A stretch of DNA of 64,000 nucleotides. Origin: Pyrocephalus nanus (taxonomy: Eukaryota; Chordata; Aves; Passeriformes; Tyrannidae). Where the stretch lies: contig CM076267.1 of NCBI GenBank assembly GCA_038380795.1, positions 17,281,501 through 17,345,500 on the forward strand. The letters run 5' to 3'. How positions within the stretch are numbered: position 1 is the first letter of the stretch; each line of letters begins with the position of its first letter. Both the position numbers and the translations under genes were made by a program. This document shows positions 23,801 to 38,775 of this stretch, piece by piece. A model generated the notes under the pieces. The model did not search any database. It was not told the DNA's origin and saw only the letters and a program-made list of their open reading frames with translations.

Positions 23801-26800
23801 TAAAAAGAATTTATGAAATAATAGATAAAACTCTGGTCACCTTGCTACCAAGTGGGTGCTGACTGCTATAACTTTGTTTTCAAAGTAAGTTTATTTTTTT
23901 TTTAGGATGGGCAGAAGGCTGCATTTGAGATTTACGTTGTCTCTGTCCAACAATTGGAAAATACTGTAGATAGTTGAGATACTCAAAACTTTTACTAGTA
24001 ATGTGTGTCTGGTGCCACATTTGAATGATTCTTTTCATGTTTCTCCCTTTGCATACTATTCTCCTTTGAGTCTGCATACAACACGTTAAAATGTAGAACT
24101 CATCCTTAAAGACAAAAATTGAGTTGGAGACTTAATGAAGAATCATTATGTATAATGGTAGTACTATAAAAAATAAGTACTGTGTACAAATTTGAGAATA
24201 ATTAGACTAGTGAAATAACACAGGTGTTCTTGGATGAAATCTGAAGTGGAATTTGTGGTGTAATACATTTTGAAAGGCAGTCGAACTTACTGAAAAACAG
24301 ATTTTGCAGGAACTAATAAAATTATTATAAAATTATTTCTTACATGGACTTTAATGAAGTTAGAATTTCAGTTATTTAAAACTAGCTCAAATCTTCATGT
24401 TTTTTTTTCTTCACTTCTGAAACACCTAATTTTTAGTAATTTATCTGAAAATTCTTCACATTAATGAGTGTGTTTTTTAACATTTCATTACCTTTTGTTT
24501 TTACATTATAAAAGTAGAAGTGAATCCAAAACTTGGAGATCATCTGTTAGAAGTCAAATATCAAGCTTGATAATTACAATATTCAGTGCTACTGTGACTA
24601 ATATCTTCATGGTGTTCTCTAATTACAAAATTGCAAACAGCTGGCAGTTACAATTTGCATTAGTTTGCTAAAAGTTTTTCCATAGTAAATGGCATATATT
24701 ATATTTACCCAAAAGACTTTTCACCTTAAGCCAATCCAAGTACGAGAATAACTTTAAAAGTTATTAGGTTGGTGGTGTTAACAGAATATGCTGAGTTGGA
24801 AGGATATGATCTCATATTCAATGAGGTATTAAGTTACCTGATATTTGAGACTTCAGTGTACGACATGGTACAGTTAAAGAAGACATGAAGTGTGACACTA
24901 AGTAGATTTTTTTTTTTTTAGGGCATTGATAATAAAAGATTACTTTGTGCAGGAGATTTACAGCAATTTATCTGAGTTTTGAAATGGCCAGATAGCAAAG
25001 GTAACACCTTGTCTCATATAAGACTATTATACTGGTGACATAGTTCAAATTCAGTTTTTAACCATGTACTTTCAGGAATGTTATGGTATTAAATCATAAT
25101 ACGTTCTTCTAACAAAGAGAAAGTAGTATAACATTTTTGTATCAAATTTGGAAACATTTTTCTGAATAGTGAGAACATTCAGTTATTAATGAATTTCTCT
25201 GAGAGATTGATGTAATTTCTTTTTATCAATACAACTTCATTGTTTCCACAGACCTTCATTTAGTTCCTAAGTCTGATCTGAGAACCCAGTAATCAGGTTT
25301 TAGTTCAAGAATGTATGGTGATGTCTTTCAAAACATTGGAGGTAGCACAGGCTGAAGCCATATATCCTTTGAGGAGTATCATGAGACTGCTAGACAACTG
25401 TTTTGTGATGAGAAAGCCCTTGCTTCATAGTTACCATTTTCTCTGAAATTTGTGTGGAAATAGCTAAGAGGAATTTTTAAAAATGGTTTTGAGCAGAGGA
25501 GATTATGAGGGAATGTAATGACTGTTTGCTTGCAGAGTCAGATTGACATCTTTTCTTTTTTCTTACCTAGCCTTGGATTTGCTTCCAGACCCATTTGTTT
25601 TTTTTCTCACCAACTTCAAAAACACTAAGTCTTTAAGGGAGCAGGAAGGCCTGAAAAAGGACTGTGCTGGTGGAGGATGTGTGGTGGTTCTGCTGATGGT
25701 CACTGGAGGGAGATGAGAGCAGGGAAGAAATTGCCTAATTCGGGAATCTGGTGTCTGCCATGGTTACTCTCTGGGGAGGTGTTCCCAGCACTGTTTTTCT
25801 CAATGTTGGAAGGAGAGGAAAAAGGTAAAATGGGCTGCTGCTGACTCTTAGTACAAATGGAGAGGTTTATTAGCCTGGATATATTTAGCCATGATAGTTC
25901 TGATCATTTGGGTTTTAGACTGTCAGACAAAAGTTCTGTTTTGTATGTAATGCACAAAAAAGTCTGTTAGGCAATCCAAGTTCAGGCAATAGTTTAGGAT
26001 GACAAATGATACACTTTCCTCACATCTATATGTCTGGTGTATGTTAGTTCACCTAAGAGAAAATGCCTATGAAGAATCATGGAAATAAAGATCACTTTAG
26101 GGGGGAAAAAAAAACCCACAACCCCCCAACTTAACAGTTACACAACACAACAGTTAGTATTTTTGTATAAGGGTAAAGAGTCTTTATGATGGGGCTATTC
26201 CAGAAGACCTGCTATCGTACTCCACATATTGTAATTTCACTCTGGTGTTTGCAATGTTTGCTTTACTTAAAGAGGGAAACAATGTTTAATAAAAGTAGTA
26301 GTGAATGTTTTTGTTTTGTTTTAACTTTGCTTGTCATTACAGGACAAGCATGTATAAAACTATCAACACCAACAACTTCAAAACCGGGAAAGTCCCCATG
26401 ACTGGAATGTGTCTAAGTATTAAATTTTCCTCATGTCAGTGTTCTTTTATCTTTTATTGTCCTTTACACCTTTACTCTTTCACCAGTGTGTTCTACTGAA
26501 GTAGGTAGCTAAAAGGCAGTTTAAATAGAAAAGCAGGTGGTGTCTGAATTTTGAAGCTCCTGCAGGAGACTCTCTATGTTCCAATGAGCATTTTGTCCCA
26601 GTTTTCTGTCTTTGAAGGAATCATTGGCTATTTCTTTCTTGAGATCTTAACATTTTTATCTATGTCCTTGCATTATTGAGTGCAAAATTCTGTTTTAAAT
26701 ATTTAAAAAAATATGCGGGCAATTAAATTTTCAAAGCATTTTGGATTATCCTAGGAAATTATACCTTTTCCTCCACTTTCATCCATAAATATCTATGAAA

Positions 26801-29800
26801 TTGTCTAGTTTATATCTCTGATTTTATAATTTCATCCAGAACATCCCAATATCAGCTTTGCGGCCTGCTCTTAATTCGGGGAGTCTTTCCTTTCTTCTCC
26901 CTTTATTCTTCCTGCATAAGCCAGAGAAGGGCTGCCCCCAAACCAGGGCTTGTTTAGCCTATGGATGCCTGACCTTGCACAGTCATAAATAAGTTTAGTT
27001 AACAGTGAAGTGTGTGCTGCTTGGAAAACTTTTCTGTGTCCATCACAGAAAAAAGTTGGCAAGATAGAGCTGGTGCAGTTAATCTTAGCCTGTTTGCTTT
27101 CCATGTGCACTGTTTTTTTAACTTTGAAAGAAAGCAAATATTTGTTTCAGAGCTCACGTTTTGGAATTGATTTTGGAATAAGCTACTCAGTAATTATTAT
27201 TTATTTTTGCAGCTGTAGAGGTGATAAAATTAGGTAGTAATCTGTCTGATATATTACATACTGATGTGATAAATTACATTTATAAAGCAATTCTTACTGT
27301 CTTGTGTTCTTCCTGTCATATGGTTTTTGTCAAGACTAACCTAATCCTGAATTATACTCTAGGAACAGCTCTTTTCTTCCATTGCCTCTTTTCAAAGCAG
27401 TGACTTTGCCTCCCAGCCTTTGCAATTCTCATCCCACATTACTGTCTTCTAAGACTCTAAAGGGTATTTTGCAGAGGAGCAGTTTTATGTTTGTGCTCTA
27501 ATATTTTAAACTTACAAATTCTCTTGTTTTACATGGCTGAAATAAACAGTTAAAACAGCCTGGAAAATTTTGGGGCAACTGATGTGTCGAGCAGTTTTCT
27601 TTTTGGATGAGCTTTGACTGACAAATATTGTCTAAAATTGATCTTTATTTATTCTCATTCTTGTTTAGAGTCAGCATATTTTCTAGCAGATGAGTGTGTG
27701 TTGGTAGATAGATTTTTAAAATATCTGTATTTGTATCTGTATTTTATTGATAAAAGTAAAACTTTCAAAGGACCATGATGTACAAATGACGTAAAAATAA
27801 TCTGGTATCTTGGGTTTTGCAAAGGTATTGAGACAGTTTGATTGCCTAGAAATATAGGTGAACTAATGAGGAGTTCATAGCTGAGTTTGTATTCAAAGTG
27901 TGCCAGTATTTTTATGTACAGTGAGGAAACTTGCCTGAACCTGTCTTGTGCCTTTTTTCCCGGTTTGAACTGAATCGGAGTTTTTCTGATTTAGAGCTAG
28001 TTCTGAATTTGTTGTAATTGGACAAAACCTTTATAGAGTTCTTCCTTTAAGAAAAATGTCTAGGTTCTCTGCTCACAATGGGTGTATGGGTGTCGAAGCT
28101 CAGCAGTGTGTCAGGGTAATTCTCCAAAGCTCTACACAGATCAAAAAGATTATTGAAAAATGCACAGGCACTTTTTTGTGCTAAGGCTGAAATAGAAGGG
28201 GCTAAATCCCCAGTGGATAGAAGTTATATAATTTGGTGATGCTATGCTGATTTATGCCTCTTGAGAGTTTGCCTGCAGCAGAAGCTGGAGGTGATGAGAA
28301 GAGATTGGATGAGAGAAAGACCATCCAGGAAAAATTCATCAAATTTGTCATTCTTGAAAGGACCATCATAACATATGGTAAGGCATATCATTTACCTCAG
28401 GCTCAGAGGAAAATGATTTCTGCTAGGAGAATATTAATTTTATTTCTTAGAGGATCAGCTGACAGGGTAGGCTTTCTCCTGGCTGGTCTTCCCCTTCTGT
28501 TTTCTCTGAAGGGAAGGATGGAAGCTTGGAAATGTCTTATCTGTAGCAGACAAGCAAGTTGGCGTTTTGCCATCATTTTCTGCTAGCAGAGAGGATAATG
28601 GTAATTATATGTCAAAATTTAACATTTCTCTTCTTTGAAAGAACTTTTTTAATGCAAAATATTTAGAATAAAGTCAGATCTATTCTGAGGCATATAAGAA
28701 GCTAGGATTAGTGAGCTGACAAATTTTTCTTAAGAAAAAGGGGTTTTTCTTCCTCTTCAGGGACAAGGGGGAGATGAAAAAGGATCAAAGAAAGGAAGGT
28801 ATGAACTGTGCAATATATAACTAGCCTGCAGCTTCAGTATTGTGTAATATTTGGGAGACACCCAGAGCAGCATCACCTGTTCTGATTCTCCTTCTGTGGA
28901 AAGGCTGTTAGAATTTGCTTTCCTAATGGGTTCCAGCCTTTTTGATTAAATTATTTCTTTGTTATCAGGAAAATAAATTTCTGCTGTGCTATACAACACT
29001 GAGTTCAAATTGCACCATCACCTTTTTGAGGAAGGGAAAGTGTTTTCTTGTAATCAATTCTAGCATCCCCAGTGGTTGAAAGTTAAGCCCTTAGTCAGCC
29101 ATGTCCTTAGTCAGTTAATAAAAGTAGAAGGGTTTTCCCAGGCCACCCACAAGTTACTGCACTATTGAGATGCTTAAAAAAGGTGGAAATCTTTGCTTTC
29201 TTTTAAGTCAGAAAAGGAAGGCATGGTTATTTTAAATAGAACCCATTCACTTTATAGATGCACATTTAAAATTTACCATTTCAATGTGATTTTACAAAAA
29301 CTTTTCTGGAATCCATGATTTATGTAAATATAATTTTGCTAAGAAAGTAAATTCATGATTGCAAGATTTGAGGAGCTTTTGTACTCTTTATTTTCTGTAT
29401 TTTTCCAAGAACAAGTATAAGCAACCATCTGTTATATACATTGTAAGTGGAGGATTGCTCCTCAGCAGTCTGAGAGAAAGGAGATGTCAACCTTCTCTTA
29501 CATTATATTCTGGGAAATGTGATGCCAGACATTTCAAAATAGTTTTTGAAGGTAAAATACTGCAGAGAATTCTTGTTTTCAAACTGTTCATTATAATTTT
29601 ATTCTAATTTGTCAGTAATATTTAGTGTAGTGATCTGGATCATCAGATCAGATCTCAGAGTCTGGCCTGAGATAAAAACTTGAATTTTAAAGTTAGGATA
29701 TAGCAACACTGCCAATGGGGTGTTTGGAAGGGCAGGTTTTGATACAGCTGCATTATCTGCAAGGCAGAATTAAAACCGAACAGTTAATTTGCAAATTTTG

Positions 29801-32800
29801 ACTATGCATGTCTTTCAGGTTTGCCTCTGCTTACTTCCTGTTTTGTTTTAAAAATGTTTTGAGTTTTCTTTAACCACAATCATGGTTATCCACAGATGAA
29901 CTGATTAGACTTACATAATGCCTGCTGAAATAATCCCAGGAGAACAGTATCTCGTCTGAGAGAATGCAGTAGGTCCATAAAATATAACAAGTTTTAACTG
30001 AGTTAATAAATTTAAACTTCAGTTTCCTAATGACTTTCCTTTCAGCCTAAAGGCTATTTACACTTTTTAATGACAACAACAACAAAAAAACCCCAAACCC
30101 AAAACCCAAACAAAACTGTAATATAATGGAGAATTAAATAAGAGATACATGTGTTGACTAAGGAAAGGTAATAGATATAGTCCAGTCATCAGGATTAAAG
30201 GAGAATGAGCTACCATTAATTACTTTTCAGCTTACTTCACTCAAGTACAAAGATATTTTTTAATCTGTGTTGAGCTGAGCAATCAGCTAAAACTTAGAAT
30301 TATTGAATTATTTTGGTTAAGAGAAATTGCTGAGCTTTTTATATTGTCAGTATCATTCTGTGTCTCAAGATGAAAGCTGGGTGTCTTCAATACAGAAAAA
30401 AACAACTTTTATCAAGTCTTATTTTGTTTACTTTTTTTTTTCTCTAAATTCAGGTTTCTAAACTAATTTCCAATCATTGTTGAGCCACATGGCAATCTGC
30501 TGATTTTCCTTAGGTCCTGTTCTTGATACCAATTCGCTATACTCTAAGGTTTTGCATTTTTCTTCATTTGTCCCTGTTTTCATGTTTTGCAGAAACAGAG
30601 GAGTGCAAGATACACTTCTGGGTTTTGATTTAAATTTTCTGCTCTTGCAGGCCTTCAACCCCTGATAGTTAATCTCCCACAAATTAATGATAACTTAGTA
30701 TGGATTTGTGCTTGATCCAAATTTGTACTTGAGTGTTTTTTCTTTTTCCTTGGCACTTCTTTCTTGACACACCTACACAGATCTCCCTTAGTCTTTTGTT
30801 TATTAAGCTTAAGAAAGGTAATGTTTTCAGTTTCTTCTCAAAATTTCCCTGACCATTGTAGAATATTTATTCTCTTCCAGTTTCAGTTCCTTTTTTAGAC
30901 AATAGATGATCAGAATCAAGAACAATACAATTTTAATAGAGTTTATTATTGCATTATTGTTGATGTCTATGTACTAGGAATATATTTCCTGATAATTTTA
31001 AAATTTCATTTTGTTTCCATAGGGACATCAGGTTGGTAGCTCATAATTACTTTGTGATCATCTTTGCCCCCAGTTTCATTCACTGTAATTTTCAACTGCT
31101 GATCTCTCAATTTTCAGAAGAAACTTAGTAATCTATGAGTTCACATATTTGCATTTTGAACTCTTAAATTTTACCTCAGTTTTATTTTTGTGGTCCTAGA
31201 GGTAATCCATGTCTTCCTGGTAATGTTCCTCATATGTTAGCAGTGCTTTCTAATATCAGAAATTTTTGAACAAACCCAGACTGATTTTTTGGGTATAATT
31301 TACATTACTTATGCTCTGGTCATTTATAAACAAATATATGGTAAAACTGATCTCCCAAAATGCTGCTGAGGAACAAGCATTAGTATTCTTCCATCTCTTA
31401 TGGTACAGCACTGCATAATCTCACGTTACTTTTACAGTCCATAATACCTTGCACTAATCTCAAATGTTCTCTTTCCTGGTCATTAGTACTAGCAAACATG
31501 ACTTTAATTTAAAAAGCTGAGTGACAGAGCTTCAGGTGTTTGCTCCATCACTACTTGGGTCAGTTCTATTTGATATGAAGCTGATTTGTGATAGATTGAA
31601 ATGGCCTTTATTTCATCTTGCATAATTCACAGGAACTCTGAATTTGCTTTTATCTTTTTTCGTTCTTCCTTTTTTTCCTGTGAAGAAAAATTAAATAAAA
31701 GCAAACTGTAGTGAGTAAAGCTTTTGTACGGCATGAAGTGATACTTGTTGATACTCTAAAGGGAATGGGCTACCAGATTTTTCCTTTAACATCTCAGAAT
31801 AAATATCTATGCTTTATAAAAATGGTACTGTACTTATACCCTCTCTCTTCAGTGAAAGTATTCCTAGCTGGGAGAATATGCACAAAGAAATAATTGTGTA
31901 TTTCTGAGTGCATTTACAATTTGTACTGAGATCTTAACCTAACTGAGGACAATAGTCTTCTGCCTTGTGTTTTGCTAGTTCTTGAATTCATCAAATGTCC
32001 AGCTGGAGGAGAGATGAGGTACTCTTTGTGAGCAGAAACTCTTAAGTGATGTTTCTGACAGCTGTGGTTATAGCTTCTAGCTTTGTGTTTTCCACTCTTT
32101 GAGATCATCATGTAGCATAAGATTTGCACAGGGAGAGCCTATATGGTACTTATGAAAGGTGGCTTGGCAACATACATTTTTGATATCACTTCTTACCATC
32201 TTACTGGCCTTCATATCCTAATTTGGTGGCTTTGGGGGACTTGGAAGTGATTGCCAGCAGCTTAGGGAAATGAGGTTGTATTCCCTTATTTCCCTTGTAA
32301 GTAGCTACTGATGAGAATGTATTGCAAAACTGAGCATTTGCATAGGAGTAAGTAACTTAGTATTTAGCCCTGCTGTATAATTTTTACTTTTTTAAATTAC
32401 CTTTGGAAATAAAAATATTACCTTTGGAGATACTTGTGTTCCATACTGATGTGGGGAATGCTATTTTCTCCTTCATTTACTGCTGCTTTGCTCTTCTTTG
32501 ATTTTTGAAGGGCCTTTTGCCTCCTTGTGCATATGTATTTATATTTGTGCACATAGATTTAGTTATAGTTTCAAAGTTGAAAGTGAAATAATGAGTTCAA
32601 AAGTGGCAGCTTTCAAGAGCATTCAAAATGTTTGAAAGTGGCTCCCTGACTGCCACTGTCAGCAGCAGTAAAAAGACAGTGTCAGGTTGTTGGACATCGG
32701 GATTAAATCTCTTGGAGAATATAAAAAGCAGCACCAAGTCAGGCCTGATCTAGTTCTCTGTTGCACTTAAAAGCTTCACAGACTTCACTGGCCAGCTCTG

Positions 32801-35800
32801 CTGCTGGACATTTGCTGGAGACCCTGTGCCAGTGTGTGGCTGACAGTTCCCTTTCCCTGTAGATGTATCATCCTTATGTTGAGGCAGCTGCACACTGTAT
32901 AAAGTGAACTCAGTTAAAAACTAGTAGCAGATAGTGTCTCCTTCTAAAGTGAAATATGTGGTATTCATGGATGAGACCAGTTTGCTTTTGCCAGTGCCAT
33001 AATGTGAATGACTATAAGCTAAATTTGATTAACTCTTCAGTTACACAAAGGGGCAGTTACTACAACTGTGTAATAATAACAATGTTAAACTAACAGAATA
33101 GGATCTGACTTAATTTAGAATAATTTCCTTCTGCTGTCAGCTTCTTTGTATATTTTGAAGTAAAGAAGGGTATCCAAATTAATTTGAATAACATTTGGAG
33201 CAAGCTGAAGTTAAATTAGAGAAGAGCTTTTTCCTCCAGGTTTTACCTATCAGTAAAATTCGATTGGTAGCAAGGTATTTCAGTATGTGTTGAGGGAAGG
33301 TTCCTGTGTTTAAAGATATGGATTTTTTCACTATGGGAACACAAGTAATTTTTCTGTGGGTCTGGAATTTGGAGGAATTACTAAATGATGACTTTTATCG
33401 GTTTGGTGGCACTGTTTCACCTTAGTTCTGTGAAGTGATTGTTTTGTTTGCATAAGTTTGTTGCCATAATACTAGCAACAGTAAATATAAGCAATTATTT
33501 ATAATAATAATTTTCAGTTTTATCATATATATGTTTTAGTAAAAATTTCAGGGTTTTTTTTTAGTCTTAATAATTTAAATATTATTGAGTATACTGTACA
33601 TTTGTTAGCTTGAAAGGTCTCTCATATCAGAAAAAATCCATGCATGATTGTTTTGTTTGATATCAAACCACATTTTTGCTGTCATAATACTGGCATATTT
33701 TCAAGTCATGCTGTTTTCTGGCTGCTAGCAGGGAGTAATGGAAACAATGCAGTGATCATGCAATTTATTGAAAATAAACACTAAAAATACTTAGGCAAGC
33801 AATGTTTTTAATTTAATAGGGACTAGGATTCATAAGGCTGCATAAAATAGCTGTTTCAGTACTGCAGAGGTATTAAAATACCTTGCTGCCTGTGAATTGT
33901 ATATAATTTATTTCTGTTGATTTTCCTTTGAATCAGATTGTGATTCTTCTTCTGAGTGGTGACAGTGCTTGCTGAGGAGTGGTCATGCAAGCAAAATTTG
34001 ATAACCTCGATATGTCACTTCATCTGCCGTTTTTCTTTTGTTAATGCAAAGCTGGTTGCATAATATCTAATTTCTCCTTTAGCTGACCACAGACGGAAAC
34101 AAAATCTATAATGGCAGTGGTAGGTTTTATAAAAAACGCAAGTGAGGAGTTGAAGGATGTGGCTTGTTCTGTTTGGATGATGCAGGATTGCTTTAAGCAG
34201 TAAGCTTACTGTTTTCAGATGGCATTAGCAGCATCAGTGATATAGCTGTGTCAGCCTCCTTGACTACTGGATGTCTGTAATCGCACGGAGGAAACTATAT
34301 TTAAGATCTGATATCTTGAGGGTAATGACTCCAGCACTTACTGATGGACAGAATGGCTGTTAATGCTTTCTTCACTAGCCCTGAAGATTTTAAAAGATAG
34401 ATAGGTTTGTGATGTACTTTTGTATGACAGGAAATGCAATTTTTGGGGGTCTCTGGAAATAGAAAGGTCATGCAGCTTGGAACCGGTGAGACGTTACAGT
34501 CCCTAAGTCATCAGGTATGACCTCATAGTTTATACTAATATTTCTAACACAGGGTTTGTTTCACAGTTTTAGGTCTTTTGCAATCTCTTTGTCTGTGTAA
34601 TTTCATGTTGGATTTGCTACAGGATTTATAGGGTAGGCTGTTTACATAAGCAGAGCAATGTATATCTTGGAATTCTAATGTGTTGTTAATTCATATTTGA
34701 ACAATGTAAATTTATACCATATATATTTTCAGCCTGTTTTTATTCTGAATATGTTTTTTTTTAACTGATTCATGTTAAAAGGTTATACCTTTGCTGTAAA
34801 GTAAAATGACAAGATTGTATTCCATTTTGATTTTGCTTTATCTTTACATGGCACACAAAAGCTATTATGAATGTGTTTGTTGTATGAAATGCAGTATAAG
34901 GCAAGTGTTTACCTACAGTATCAGGTTATTTAAAACAACGTATCACATTGTGTAACAGGACTGAGCTATTCTGCAGGCACAGATCTTGCTTCATTTTGCA
35001 GCAGTAGATTTTTTTCTTTTTGCTTCGTTTCAAATCAGTTTTAAAAATAGCTCACTGAACATAACAGTGAAACTTCGGCAAGATAACTCTCCTCTTTTTA
35101 ATTATTACACTCAGTGACGCATGCTAATACTAATGGGCTGTAAAAGAGAAGATTAATAGCTTAAAAATTTAGTATGTTGTTTAAACCTGAATTCTTTTTA
35201 CTGAAGCATGTCTCATCCTTTTTGTTTTTAACTGTTGCTGACTTTACTGCAAGGCAAATACTTGTGGATCTGCTAATGTGTTGTGGTGATGGATAAGAAA
35301 GTCAGAGTACATAAAAGAAAACACTTATATGGGTATTTTACATAGGAAGGTAGTGGCCTAATTTCATATATAGAACACAAAATGGATCTGGAGATACTGT
35401 TACCACTTTAGGTGTTATAAACATTAGATAATGGCCGATGTATTCCCTTGAATACATCATAGAACAATTCTATTTGAAATTGTAGGAGAATTTATTTAAA
35501 AAAAAATATTCAGCTCCATCTTAAGAAATTCTACATGTATTTGCAGAACATTTCCATGGCAACATGTTTGGCCATGTGTTTTAAAAGCTCAGCTGAAGCC
35601 TGAAAGTAGTGTGCAATTTTTCTGTCACTTGCTTTACCCTTATGGAACAACAATTTTCACATGTAACTGGACAGCAGATTGGCAGGGGTGAGCTATATTT
35701 TCTAACCCCAAAGCATAGGATTAGAGATCAAGATTTGAAAATATTTTCATATATCCATCTAGAAATATAAACATGTAATCATGGATTTGATTTTGCATTT

Positions 35801-38494
35801 AGAACTCTATTCCAGTTTTACCCCCTTTTAATAACATTTTCCTGGAACCATATGAGTGTGGAGACCATAGAAGATTAAAATCAAGAATGTGCATCAAATT
35901 TCTTCAGTAAAAATAGCTTTTAATTTTAATTGAAAAAATATTTGTAAAAAATGTTGTATTATTTGTACTGGCCATAATTTATGGTTTCCCAGTCTACTTT
36001 ATCCATCTTACATTCTTATTAATAATGGGTAAAGACTGCCCTGCTCTTAAGCTTGATTAAGTTAGGAATGATTTAACTATATCTTTCACTTGCTACAAGA
36101 TCCTTTTAATCTGTTAGAATTTATTTTCAGTATTTTAATGTATTAGTCACAGTGAGTACATTCTGTTTCTTGGCATTGGAATTAAATTCCTGAAAGTATT
36201 GGTTTCATGGTATTTTGGTGCTTTGCAGGGTATTTCTGGACATTTTAATAGGACCAACCCTCCCCCCAGCATGTTTGTTTTCCTTATTCAATTTAAAATC
36301 TTGACCTAGCTGTATTTTGAAGTTGTTCCCTCTTTCTTCATTTAAAATAATTAGATTTCTGTGGAATTTTGTATCAGAAAGCTACAGCAGTAGGTTGTGC
36401 TTATCCTGGACTCTGTTTCATAATTTATTTTAGTTCTGCAAACTGCATTCTGTAGATGGCTTTGAATGTATAATAATCTCCAGTAGTGTAGTAGACATCC
36501 ATTGCAGCCTGTTGATGATAGAAACTGTATCTACAGAGGAAAATGAATTGGTGAAAAATGCTTGCTTGAGGAGGTTTGTGTTTAGGTCATTCCATTTTGA
36601 AACAACACTATTACTGACTGTTGCAAGAGATTTTGAATGTGTTTTTTATTCAAAGAACATAGACCCATTATCAGCCCTTGTTCATTTGGATGGAATGGAG
36701 AGTAATACCCCAAAAGAATGTATTAAGGGAGTGAAGTTCTTTTGTAAGAAAAGAAATTGCAGCAAAATAGACACATGAGAGCAGGGAATTGGACCGAAGT
36801 GACCCGAAAACGTAAAATTACAAACTATTTTGCTTGTTTAACTCTCACCTCCCACCCCCCAAAAAAGACAGGTTTAAAAGATACTCAGAGATACTTGGAC
36901 ATATTGCACAAGTTGGGAGCCATTGAATGCAGTGGCAGTGTGTTGGTATCAACTTAATAGGAAGACTTTTTGTGCCTTCTTTAAGACTGTATCATCCCTC
37001 TTCAAGTTGATTGCTACTGTCAGTATTTAAAGAATGCTGTGTAAGGAAGGATCTCTCTAACTAAAGAATTCTTTTTCCTTGACTGAGCATAACGAATACA
37101 CATCCATGAGTATGTGTTTCCCTATCTTTAAACATTGCTATTTACAGGACTCTACGATAAAGATCTTAAAAAGAAACACTGTTTTAGGAACGGTGCTAGC
37201 AAGTTGGGCAAGAAGCCAAATACTTGTATCATTTACCAATTCTAAACATGAATGCTCACACTCATGCACATACACAGTTGGGTAGTGCTTTTACTTGTTA
37301 CTGATTGCCATTCTGATTCCACACTACTGACCTTTTCTGGTAGGTTATAGTGCCCGGTATAGTGCCCGTTTTTAAGGAAATGGCAACACCAGGACAAATG
37401 GGAGATCGTGACCAAACATTAGCAAATGGCAAACCAACACTGGAAGAAAAGTACTTTCAGAGTGAAAGGAATTCAAGACTTTTTGTCCTACATTAGTCTT
37501 CTTCCTAAGACAGGAGCCTCTTTGGCCAAATTCTTCTTGTTTAGTACTTTATTTCATATACCAAATCAGTGGGCCTAATGACTAGAATTAGGGAAGGCTT
37601 AGTATAAGCATGTCAGAGAGGTTCAAAACATAAAGTAACAGTGTAAATATGTAATAGTAAACTGCATGGTCACAAAAGACATAATTCCAAGAATGTTCCA
37701 TTCTATTTGGTGTTCCAAGAATATCACCATGCTATCATTCTGAATGAAGATTATTTAAAAGAGTTTTGCTGAGATGCAGTATGAAAATGTGAACAAATCC
37801 CAAAAATAATGCCACAGTAATCTGTTAAAAAATTTAGAATAGCATCATAATTAGTCAAAATCAATTACTGTAGAGGTGGAACTACCGAAGAGGAAGTAGT
37901 AGGGAAGTTGATGGTATTAATGCAGTGAAAGAGAATTATTATGTATTACTTAAAGTGCCCTTTTTGAGAGACGAAACAGTCTCAGATGTGGTTCATTCTC
38001 TGTCTCTTCCCCCACATCATTCTCTTTTCACCCTCCAGCCTGTAATGAGCCCCATAATAATATAAATAATATGACTTGCTCATGTTGTTTCTTGTTTCCT
38101 TGCAAGCCATATTTATTTTGCTTTACTTAACTTTTCAATAAATATTATTAATTAAAAACCCCCATTAACATGAGTGCTGTTACTTTATTGTGGTCAGTGG
38201 CTTTGCTGTCTTTAGAATATCTTTAAACAGAAGCTGAACCATAATTCTGGTAAATTCCAATAGATTACTGCATTAGTAGAATCAATATAAACCACAGAGT
38301 AAGCTACATCCTGCCATATTGTACCATACTGATTTCAGTGTGGCCCTAAGACCACTTTCTTGAATCATTTAAGCAGTGTATATACCAACAAGAGATTACA
38401 AGATGTGACTGATGATAAGGTGGGGAAATACAGCTATTCCCTTATTATTAAGGACCAAGTTTTTTCTTGCATTTAAGTGATGCTTCTCTTATTT
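20851..38494. other. Long intronic stretch with few recognisable elements
   Basis: 17.6 kb of mainly AT-rich DNA. There are slightly GC-raised patches at about 22130-22400, 25640-25830, 26840-27000 and 32600-32880, A/C-rich tracts at 26105-26150 and 30080-30115, and a 12-bp tandem pair (TATAGTGCCCG words) at 37346-37368. From 32130 to 36511 no open frame of 60 codons occurs in any frame, and the sequence is rich in ATTA/TAAT words. No exon, RNA gene or identifiable mobile element is seen. Confidence 0.5.
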
Positions 38495-38775
38495 TAATTT
38501 GTTGCCCTGTCACTGGGAACCACTAAGAAAAGTCTGGCTAAGCCTTCTCTACATTGTCCCCAGTGAAGTAGTTGTATTTTAAGACACCTCTGAGCCTTCT
38601 CTTTTCCAGGCTAGAACAGTCCCAGTGCTCCCAGCCTCTCCGTCTGTGACCTTTGTGGCCCTTTATTTGGCTTACTCTGGTCACTCACGTAAGAAGGGAA
38701 TCCAGAACTGGACACAGCTCTCCAGTTATGTTACAACAGGGCTGAGTAGGGGGGCAGAATTACATTATCTGGTAA
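38495..38775 (-). mobile_element. CR1 LINE internal 3'-region fragment, antisense
   Basis: On the + strand it shows the reverse-complement CR1 series: TTGCCCTGTCACTGGGAACC, CTTCTCTTTTCCAGGCTAGA, AACAGTCCCAGTGCTCCCAG, CAGAACTGGACACAGCTCTCC and GGGCTGAGTAGGGGGGCAGA. It lacks the terminal repeat end, so it is a truncated or decayed copy. Borders are estimated from where similarity fades. Confidence 0.9.
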
